DNA from: JBBQED01 sp038320345
GTDB taxonomy: Bacteria; Bacteroidota; Bacteroidia; AKYH767-A; OLB10
Direction: 5' to 3'
Assembly (NCBI GenBank): GCA_038320345.1
Contig: JBBQED010000015.1
Coordinates: 11,495-75,494 of the forward strand
DNA length: 64,000 nucleotides
The translations under genes and the position numbers were made by a program. Within the stretch, counting starts at the first letter, position 1, and every line of letters starts with the position of its first letter. Below, piece by piece: positions 15,940 through 24,848 of the stretch. Under the pieces are notes generated by a model. The model was not told where the DNA came from. It saw only the letters and a list, made by a program, of their open reading frames with translations, and did no database searches.

Positions 15940-16818
15940 ATGAAAAAGTACAGTAGCATTCTCCTCTTACTACTTCTTACCACTGGCTTTAGCCATGCGC
16001 AGAAATCCTGTTGTTCAATGTCATCGTCAACTACCATGGCATTTGCTGATCTAGGAAATGAAAAAGCTTTTGTTGCAAGTCATTTGGCTCCATTACCTCT
16101 CGACTTTCAAGCTGAAATCGGAAAAATGTTAAGTCTGAAAACAACAGATGGAAAAGAAACGAAAATTTTTGAAGTAAAATCTGGTCCTAGTCAAGGTAAA
16201 GTTATTCTTATGTTTCATGAGTGGTGGGGATTAAACGATTACATCAAAAGAGAAGCAGAACGTCTACATAAAGAGACAGGCTTCACAGTGATCGCAATGG
16301 ATCTTTATGATGGACAAGTTGCTACTAATCCAGATGATGCAGGAAAAATGATGCAGAGTATGAAAGATGATAGAGCTAGAGCCATTATCACAGCCGCTTT
16401 GGATTATGTTGGAAAGTTCGGTAAGGTGCAAACTATTGGATGGTGCATGGGAGGCGGATGGAGTTTACAAGCGGCTATTATGGCGGGTCAACAAGGTTAT
16501 GGTGCAGTGATGTATTATGGGATGCCAGAAAAAGATCAAGCGAAATTGGCTCAAATCCAAGGTCCTGTTTTAGGAATATTTGCTAAGAAAGATCAGTGGA
16601 TTACTCCTGAAGTAGTAACACAATTTGAAGCGGATATGAAAACAGCAGGTAAAACATTAACGGTCGTAAATTACGATGCTGATCATGCTTTTGCCAACCC
16701 AAGTAATCCGAAGTACATGAAAGCATTTTCTGAAGAAGCGCATGCCAAAGTGTTAGCATTTGTTAAGAAAAATTTCGAAGGTCCATTGCGACCGGCTGTA
16801 GTTCCTGCTGAAAAATAG
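15940..16818 (+). CDS. Exported dienelactone hydrolase family protein
   Basis: An alpha/beta hydrolase of 292 residues. A signal peptide (MKKYSSILLLLLLTTGFSHAQ) is followed by a Cys-rich start of the mature protein (KSCCSMSS). The catalytic triad of the DLH family is visible: Cys169 in GWCMGGGW, Asp218 in KKDQW and His249 in DADHAF. HEWWGLNDYIK matches the family's N-terminal Glu-containing motif. The true substrate is unknown; most secreted bacterial members act on lactones or esters. A leading TTG at 15934 would only add two residues, so ATG 15940 was chosen. It has its own promoter and terminator and so is probably monocistronic. Confidence 0.9.
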   Translation: MKKYSSILLLLLLTTGFSHAQKSCCSMSSSTTMAFADLGNEKAFVASHLAPLPLDFQAEIGKMLSLKTTDGKETKIFEVKSGPSQGKVILMFHEWWGLNDYIKREAERLHKETGFTVIAMDLYDGQVATNPDDAGKMMQSMKDDRARAIITAALDYVGKFGKVQTIGWCMGGGWSLQAAIMAGQQGYGAVMYYGMPEKDQAKLAQIQGPVLGIFAKKDQWITPEVVTQFEADMKTAGKTLTVVNYDADHAFANPSNPKYMKAFSEEAHAKVLAFVKKNFEGPLRPAVVPAEK

Positions 16819-16846
16819 TCTAGAAGATTTAAAATTGTAAATCCTT

Positions 16847-16878
16847 AAAATACCCTGATTCTCTCAGGGTATTTTTTA
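16847..16878 (+). terminator. Rho-independent terminator of the dienelactone hydrolase gene
   Basis: AATACCCTGA (16849-16858), 5-nt loop, TCAGGGTATT (16864-16873) and T-rich tail. The stem is perfect over 10 bp. The following 16879-17095 holds AT-rich DNA in which I see no gene. Confidence 0.9.
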
Positions 16879-17095
16879 TTAAAGAGATTTATTGTAAACT
16901 ATTTTTTGCCATTGTTTAGCTTACATTATTTTTTATGGAGATAATTTTGAAACAGAAAGCAAATTCGAATTCTTACTCTCAAATTAATTGGTAAAAAAAT
17001 AGGTTAATGAAAACTATAAGAGGTAAACTTCGTTAATTGTTTTCTGTTTTTTTTCATTTTTTCACCTTCGTGTTCAATTTATTAAAATAACCGGA

Positions 17096-17737
17096 GCCAA
17101 AATCACAAATCAGTATTCGAGTTACAATAATTCATTACCAAATCCGCGATAGCTACTGCGGACCAAATTGATTCATTTCAATTTATTTTAAAACCATCAA
17201 GCATTTCATTTGTGTTGCACCCAAATCACTCGTAACTTTTACAAAATAGCAACCGGAATTTAATTCAGTTGTGTAAAGCAACAATGATTTATTGCTCCAG
17301 TACAAACGCCGATGAATTATCACCCTACCACCGGCATCGGTAATATCTAACCAACCATCTTTATTGCCCGGCAAACTATAGCCCAAGTAAAATTGATCCT
17401 TTGCGGGGTTGGGGTGTATACTAACTGATAAATCTATTGTACCGCTGGGCTCATTTAACCCCACACTCAAACTATCGCATACACTACCAACTACAGGGCC
17501 TAAATAATAATTGATATAGGTAGGGCAGGTACTATTGTTATATGTTGGTAAGGTTACAGAATGTTGATTTACTTGACATGCCATTCCAGAACTATCCGGA
17601 TATTCAATAGTATGCAATGTTAATGTTGAGTTGCCTGTTGTAATATATATTAAACGAATATAAACATTTAACAACCGACTATCCATTTTTAGTTCTCGAA
17701 ATTTACTCCGGGGCGGGAATCATAGATTCCCCTTGAA
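17096..17737 (-). repeat. Copy 1 of a T9SS-gene-family repeat (internally deleted)
   Basis: The ends of this segment match those of the segment at 20631-21430 in the same orientation. The left end is 17096-17287, the coding C-terminus plus 3' flank, including GCGGACCAAATTGATTC. The right end is 17650-17737, the promoter/leader side, with CGAATATA and AATCATAGATTCCCC. The middles are unrelated. The two segments therefore look like paralogous genes that kept flanks and C-terminus but lost different internal parts. Confidence 0.75.
17183..17686 (-). pseudogene. Remnant of a secreted T9SS protein (C-terminal part)
   Basis: A 167-codon frame without a signal peptide. Its first 15 codons (MDSRLLNVYIRLIYI) are translated from DNA that is promoter and leader in the other copy at 21.3 kb. 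They join directly to a mid-protein segment (CPTYINYYLGPVVG, which resembles the end of a WD/PKD-like T9SS protein). The end is a T9SS type A sorting domain: IHPNPAKDQFYLGYSLPG, then LNSGCYFVKVTSDLGATQ and a basic C-terminus. A T9SS substrate needs an N-terminal Sec signal, which is missing. It is best read as an internal-deletion remnant rather than a working gene. Confidence 0.7.
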
Positions 17738-17771
17738 GCCAATAGCATGAAAAATTCATTTTTTCAATCGA

Positions 17772-17880
17772 CAAACAGGAACTTTAAACAGTAAACTTTG
17801 AAATTTAAACAGGGAACAGTGTATTTTTAACTTTAATCAGTGAACAGTGAACTTTGAACAATTAATTGTGAACTTCAAAC
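17772..17880. repeat. Degenerate short tandem repeats
   Basis: The 388 bp between the pseudogene and aconitase contains repeated variants of AACAGTGAACTTTGAAC in imperfect head-to-tail array (for example AACAGTAAACTTTGAAA and AATCAGTGAACAGTGAAC). No coding frame is evident. The unit is irregular, so it may be a decayed microsatellite. Confidence 0.6.
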
Positions 17881-18005
17881 TCTTTTTTGAGCTTGAGATT
17901 GGAGTCGATTCAATTCTTAATTTGATTCTATTATGGGTTAGATGAACATTGCTTTTTCTTTCATAATTTTCCTGGCAATTCTCTTCAATTTCCTCCCTAA
18001 TTTCT

Positions 18006-18013
18006 TATCTTCG
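18006..18013 (+). promoter_or_regulatory. Possible -7 box of aconitase
   Basis: TATCTTCG, a TTCG variant of TAnnTTTG, lies 61 bp before the aconitase ATG. No TTG is visible at -33, so support is moderate. Confidence 0.38.
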
Positions 18014-18074
18014 CACTACTAAATTATGGTGACCTAATAGTCAGGGTATTACCTCTAAATTCCTCATTTACAAT

Positions 18075-20342
<2,268 letters not shown>

Positions 20343-20425
20343 TCAGCACTAAATAGACTCTCCAAATTACTGCCTACGAAAATTAGTTTTTCTTTCATTC
20401 CTAAATTCAAGTTCTCAAATTATTT

Positions 20426-20513
20426 GGGCGCCTGCCTGCGGCACTGGGCTATCCATTCCAATCTTTCCCGATGAAAAATCGGGAAAGGATTTCCATTCCT
20501 ATCCCTGGCGCAA
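20426..20513 (-). repeat. REP-like ~90 bp palindromic element, copy A
   Basis: Read on the minus strand, the ends are TTGCGCCAGGGATAGGA and GGATAGCCCAGTGCCG followed by CAGGCAGGCGCCC. The centre is a strong hairpin, CTTTCCCGAT-TTTTC-ATCGGGAAAG. The same ends occur in inverted orientation at 21557-21648, but with a different central hairpin. It lies in the 382 bp non-coding stretch after aconitase, whose remaining sequence (20514-20630) shows nothing I recognise. Confidence 0.72.
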
Positions 20514-20630
20514 AACAATGTTCAATGTTTTCTGTTTATGTTCGATCTGCGATAGTCCCTATAGCGATCGCATTCGGAACGACATACGATATACGATGAA
20601 GGAATTGCGAATTCTTAAACAATTAAAGAA

Positions 20631-21430
20631 GCAAAAATTACAGATCAGTATTTGAGTTACAATTATTCATTACCAAATCCCTAAATCCCGATAACTATCG
20701 CGGACCAAATTGATTCATTTCAATTTATTTTAAAATCATCAATCTTTTAGTTTGTGTTGCGCCAAAATCACTCGTGACTTTTACAAAGTAGCAACCAGAA
20801 TTTAATTTAGTTGTATAAAGCAGCATAACCCACCAATCTCTTCCGTTGGCATGTCGACAAACATTTTTCTGACCAAGTAAAAGCGTATCTGCAACTAGTA
20901 TTTGATTTTTTACTGTAACAACGCCTAAGCCATTATTCAATGTTTTATTAATTAGCGAATAATATATATAATCCGGAAAGGGGGTATCAATGTCCCCTGG
21001 TGTTTCATGAATCAAATAATATTGATTGATATTACCAGGGTCGGGTAGCACTACATCAGCACCAGTAACTCTAATGCTTGTATTGTACACCGATGTAGTA
21101 TACGAACTTCGATTTAATCCATTTCCGTTTTGCATAGTATCATTGCTTGCATCGGCAATCCAGACTCCATTCGTATAGAACAATAAATTACCACTGGAAT
21201 CAGAAATAGGCGCACCAGTAAATTCCAACGCCATAATTCTTAAAGAGTCATAACTAATGATAAACAAAAGCCAAAAATTATTAAAAGCCTTTTCATTAAT
21301 TCACGATAAGTTTTAAATGCCTAGACTTTACATTTGATTTTACTAAACGAATATAAGTATTTAATAACCGACTATTCATTTTTAGTTCTTGAAATTTACT
21401 GCGGGGCGGTAATCATAGATTCCCCTTGAA
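20631..21430 (-). repeat. Copy 2 of the T9SS-gene-family repeat (internally deleted)
   Basis: Direct repeat of 17096-17737 at both ends: 20631-20823 (C-terminal codons and 3' flank) and 21343-21430 (promoter side with CGAATATA and AATCATAGATTCCCC). Between them lies pseudogene material absent from copy 1. The repeated flanks diverge by roughly one in ten bases by eye, so the duplication is not recent. Confidence 0.75.
20725..21296 (-). pseudogene. Broken gene for a secreted T9SS protein
   Basis: A probable original start is ATG 21296, which encodes a signal-peptide-like MKRLLIIFGFCLSLVMTL and then runs into TAA. The downstream frame, shifted relative to it, reads GAPISDSSGNLLFYTNG and NVCRHANGRDWWVM, the pattern of a common Bacteroidota T9SS family. 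At GRDWWVM it jumps abruptly to LLYTTKLNSGCYFVKVTSD, the end of a sorting domain, without the YPNP start of that domain. The gene thus shows a frameshift after the signal peptide and at least one internal deletion. The C-terminal codons match those at 17183-17287. Not expected to yield a secreted product. Confidence 0.75.
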
Positions 21431-21556
21431 ACTAATTTCAGTAGAAAATTATTCGTTTCGGCTCAATCTTAAAACGCTAAACACAAAACTTTTTTTGCGG
21501 TACTAACCATCTACGATGTGAATGCCACAGTTGCAGGTAAATTTTTTTGTCCGTAT

Positions 21557-21648
21557 TTGCGCCAGGGATAGGAGCGGTTACCCCGCAGCACGGCTTTAGC
21601 CGTGTGAGGAGTATGAGCGGATAGCCCAATGCCGAAGGCAGGCGCCCC
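21557..21648 (+). repeat. REP-like ~90 bp palindromic element, copy B
   Basis: It begins TTGCGCCAGGGATAGGAGCG and ends GGATAGCCCAATGCCGAAGG plus CAGGCGCCCC. The centre contains the hairpin CACGGCT-TTA-GCCGTG. Copies A and B share both ends and face each other across pseudogene 20725-21296. It sits in the 414 bp gap before the PKD lipoprotein; the rest of that gap (21431-21556) shows nothing I recognise. Confidence 0.75.
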
Positions 21649-21698
21649 AAAAATGACTAACCATTATAGTGCTTTTTCGCTCGTACTTCATTCCTCCT

Positions 21699-21706
21699 TA
21701 TATTTG
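21699..21706 (+). promoter_or_regulatory. -7 box directly before the PKD lipoprotein start
   Basis: TATATTTG matches TAnnTTTG. Only TTCT separates it from ATG 21711, so a transcript would start at or next to the initiation codon. No TTG is seen at -33. Confidence 0.42.
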
Positions 21707-21710
21707 TTCT

Positions 21711-22412
21711 ATGAAATATTGTTTCTTCTTATTTTGTCTGGTATTTGTTGCTGCCTGCAAAAAAGATAATTCATCGCCTGCAGATTTACCTTATATAGGA
21801 TTTACTTTTACAGGTGGACTAGGTCCATCACCTCAACAAGTCACCTTTACTGCTACAGCTCCTGATGCGGATGAAGTAACTTGGGATTTTGGGGACTCTA
21901 CCTATGCTACAGGTTTCACGGTTTCTCATACTTACTCGGCTTATAGCTGTTATGAGGTAAAGGCAATAGCGCATAAAGGAAGTCAGCAGGGAGAGGTAAC
22001 GCAACATGTGCCGGTAACCGTTTATAAGAAAGTTAATTTAACGAGCATTACTTTTACTCAAACTCCTCCCTTAGGCCCTAATGGTAATGATTGGGATCCT
22101 AATGATGCGCCAGATCTAAAAGTGATTATCAAAATTGGTACAGATTCAATTGTTGATGTACCTACGGTGCTCCCAAATAGTACTACCGGTACCATTTATT
22201 TGCCTATTCCTCAATTGATCAGAGATTTATCAGCTCCAATAACCATCGAAGTTTATGATAAAGATGCCGGATCTACTCCAGATTTATATAAAATGGGAAT
22301 CGTTACCTTCGATTTTTGTCAGTTTATTCAAACTACCGTTCCGTATCCTAATGATGGTCAAGTAAGTAACGGCTCACTGCGTATAACACTCGGCTTTAGT
22401 TGGGTTTTGTAG
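21711..22412 (+). CDS. PKD-domain lipoprotein
   Basis: A 233-residue lipoprotein. The signal is MKYCFFLFCLVFVAACKK with the lipid-acceptor Cys at residue 16, so ATG 21711 is chosen rather than an upstream in-frame start at 21669. Residues about 28-105 form a PKD/Ig-like domain with the diagnostic VTWDFGDSTYATGFTVSHTY. Residues 110-233 are a second beta-rich domain with Asp-rich loops (NGNDWDPNDAPDLKV, YDKDAG), which may bind calcium like a C2-type fold; that is inference. Likely surface-exposed, role unknown. The UMF1 transporter follows 49 bp later on the same strand. Confidence 0.82.
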   Translation: MKYCFFLFCLVFVAACKKDNSSPADLPYIGFTFTGGLGPSPQQVTFTATAPDADEVTWDFGDSTYATGFTVSHTYSAYSCYEVKAIAHKGSQQGEVTQHVPVTVYKKVNLTSITFTQTPPLGPNGNDWDPNDAPDLKVIIKIGTDSIVDVPTVLPNSTTGTIYLPIPQLIRDLSAPITIEVYDKDAGSTPDLYKMGIVTFDFCQFIQTTVPYPNDGQVSNGSLRITLGFSWVL

Positions 22413-22461
22413 GGATTTGGTCAGGAACCCGCCTTTTCTCTATTTTTAACCGCTGAGCGCT

Positions 22462-23787
22462 ATGGCAACAATCATTAAGGGAGATAAGAGAACTATTCGT
22501 GCTTGGGCATTATACGATTGTGCTAATTCTGCGTATTCTCTCGTAATTACGTCCGCACTCTTTCCCATTTATTTTAATGCAGTAACGACCACTGAAAAAT
22601 CGAAGGACGTTGTTTTTTTAGGAAGAACATTTAACAGTGATTCGCTACAAACCTATTCTATTTCTATTGCATTTCTCTTGATTGCGTTATTGTCACCGAT
22701 GCTTTCATCGATGGCAGATTACAGCGGACATAAAAAGCGATTTATGTTTTTCTTCAGCACCTTGGGTGCATTATCTTGTGCATCACTCTTCTTCTTTACG
22801 GGGACCGAAAATTTATGGATCGGCGTTTTCGGATCTGTATTTGCTGCAGTGGGTTATGCAGGGAGTATAGTTTTTTATAACGCTTATCTTCCCGAAATTG
22901 CTGAACCGGAAGATCAAGATAAAGTAAGTGCTCGTGGTTATGCAATGGGTTATATTGGAAGTTCTTTATTGTTAATTTTTTGTTTAACGATGATTTTATT
23001 TCCAACTTGGTATGGTAATATTGAGAGCGGATTTGCTACTCGCCTCGCATTTTTACTCGTAGGAATTTGGTGGCTAGGATTTGCTCAGATTACTTTTAGT
23101 GTACTTCCTAATAATGTGTTCAATAAAAAATCCCAAGGCAATATTTTCACGAAAGGTTATCAGGAACTGCGAAAAGTTTGGGGAGAATTAAAAGAAACTC
23201 CACGCCTGAAATCATTTCTTGGTTCGTTTTTCTTTTACAATATGGGTACTCAAACGGTAATGTATGTGGCTACACTTTTTGGTACTAGCGAATTGCATTT
23301 GAAGTCTGATATTCTGATTATGATCATTTTGATTATTCAGTTTGTAGCAATCGGTGGTGCTTACCTTTTTAGTTCACTTTCAAAAAGATTTGGAAATATT
23401 AAAGCATTAATGATTGCCATTTTCATTTGGATCTTGATTTGTTTTGGTGCTTATTTATGTGATAAAAAATATGGTGTAGATGAGCAAACGATGTTCATTG
23501 GACTCGCTGCCGTTGTGGGACTTGTAATGGGTGGAATTCAATCTTTATCTCGTTCTACTTATTCCAAATTATTACCCGAAACAGAAGATCATGCTTCTTA
23601 TTTTAGTTTTTATGATGTTTGTGATAAAATAGGAACTGTACTAGGAACATTTATCTTCGGCTTTATCAATGAGATAAGTGGGAGTATGCGAAATTCTATC
23701 CTTGTTCTAACTGCCTTCTTCATAATTGGGATAATTTTGTTGCTGCGTGTTCAACGAAATACAATCATGGGAAAAGTACTTCGATAA
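22462..23787 (+). CDS. MFS transporter of the UMF1/Atg22 family
   Basis: A 441-residue membrane protein with about 12 hydrophobic segments. The start RAWALYDCANSAYSLVI is the family signature (usually YDWANSAY). MADYSGHKKRFM after helix 2 is the MFS loop motif. Its fungal relative Atg22 is a vacuolar amino-acid effluxer; bacterial members are uncharacterised, so the substrate is unknown. The LutA-like gene follows after 68 bp on the same strand. Confidence 0.88.
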   Translation: MATIIKGDKRTIRAWALYDCANSAYSLVITSALFPIYFNAVTTTEKSKDVVFLGRTFNSDSLQTYSISIAFLLIALLSPMLSSMADYSGHKKRFMFFFSTLGALSCASLFFFTGTENLWIGVFGSVFAAVGYAGSIVFYNAYLPEIAEPEDQDKVSARGYAMGYIGSSLLLIFCLTMILFPTWYGNIESGFATRLAFLLVGIWWLGFAQITFSVLPNNVFNKKSQGNIFTKGYQELRKVWGELKETPRLKSFLGSFFFYNMGTQTVMYVATLFGTSELHLKSDILIMIILIIQFVAIGGAYLFSSLSKRFGNIKALMIAIFIWILICFGAYLCDKKYGVDEQTMFIGLAAVVGLVMGGIQSLSRSTYSKLLPETEDHASYFSFYDVCDKIGTVLGTFIFGFINEISGSMRNSILVLTAFFIIGIILLLRVQRNTIMGKVLR

Positions 23788-23855
23788 AATTTCTAAACCT
23801 CTGCTGAACTACCTTAAATCATCTTCCGGCTTTCCGGATTATAAAATTTACAAAA

Positions 23856-24581
23856 TTGATCGTCGACATATTTATCCCTTGTTATATTGACCAGTTCTAT
23901 CCGGGCACTGCACAAAGTATGGTGAAAGTCTTGGAGCGATTAAATTGTGGTGTAAACTATAATATCGAGCAAACCTGTTGCGGTCGTCCTGCTTTTGAAG
24001 ATGGATATTGGGATCATTGCAAAGAAGTGGGAGAGAAGTTAATTCGTGAATTTCAGGAAGATCGTTATATCGTTTGTCCTGCTTCTACTTGCGTTGCTAC
24101 CGTGAAAAATCAGTATGCTTCCATCTTTCATAATACTTCTCTGCATAATGAGTATAAAATGGTGCAGAAACATATGTATGAATTTTCTGATTTTCTCGTT
24201 AATGTGTTGAATGCCTCTGACCTAGGTGCGCGCTATCCCGGTAAAGCAGTGTTTCTCGATTCCTGCTCCGCTGTTCATGATCTTGGAATTAAAGAGGCTC
24301 CTCGCATGCTCCTGTCCAATGTGCGTGATCTAGAAATGTTAAACATGGGGAATTCTAGCCTGCCATGCTGTGGACTCGGTGGTGGTTTAGATCGTAAAGA
24401 TGAAAAATTGACCGTTCAAATGGCGGAAGAAGTGATTAAAGCTGCTACAAATGAAGGTGCCAATATTATTATCTCAACGGATTATGATTGTTTGATGCAC
24501 CTGAATGGTGTCATTCATAAAAACAACTACAATTTAAAAACCGCACATATTGCTGATGTGCTTGCTACTGGTTGGCAGTGA
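23856..24581 (+). CDS. LutA/YkgE-like Fe-S oxidoreductase subunit
   Basis: A 241-residue cytosolic protein with two cysteine-rich CCG domains. The first has IPCYIDQFYPG, EQTCCGRPAFEDGYW and CPASTC. The second has DSCSAVHDLG and LPCCGLGGG. These domains bind Fe-S clusters and occur in LutA (lactate oxidation), GlpC and heterodisulfide reductases. The usual partners LutB and LutC are not next to it, so lactate utilisation is only a possibility. The only in-frame start near the conserved beginning is TTG 23856, since an upstream stop at 23805 leaves no ATG. A non-ATG start is therefore probable. It is convergent with the LamG/PNGase F-like gene. Confidence 0.83.
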   Translation: MIVDIFIPCYIDQFYPGTAQSMVKVLERLNCGVNYNIEQTCCGRPAFEDGYWDHCKEVGEKLIREFQEDRYIVCPASTCVATVKNQYASIFHNTSLHNEYKMVQKHMYEFSDFLVNVLNASDLGARYPGKAVFLDSCSAVHDLGIKEAPRMLLSNVRDLEMLNMGNSSLPCCGLGGGLDRKDEKLTVQMAEEVIKAATNEGANIIISTDYDCLMHLNGVIHKNNYNLKTAHIADVLATGWQ

Positions 24582-24760
24582 TTTTTTTCGCCCTGCGATT
24601 TTAAATTTGATTCAGTTTCAACCTGCTTAAATTCTTAAATACTGGATTTTAAAGGGTAGGTTTCAGATTTATTTTTGTAAGCCTTTCCATACTATTTTTT
24701 CCGATAGCGTTAAAATTTAAATTGGTTTTTTCACTGCTCCACAAATTTCAGCACATGATC

Positions 24761-24796
24761 AAATAAAAACTGCTCCTAATAGGATTAGAAGCAGTT
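24761..24796 (-). terminator. Terminator of the LamG/PNGase F-like gene
   Basis: On the minus strand, AACTGCTTCTAAT pairs with ATTAGGAGCAGTT across a 3-nt loop, followed by TTTATTTG. The stem is 13 bp with one wobble. Confidence 0.8.
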
Positions 24797-24848
24797 CTGG
24801 TATTGATTAGTAGTAAAAGTAATTCTTCAATTACTCGGTAGATTCCTA

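Noticed and set aside
17183..17686. Functional small T9SS substrate
   Set aside because: No signal peptide, and the first codons come from leader DNA of the paralogous copy; remnant is the better reading.
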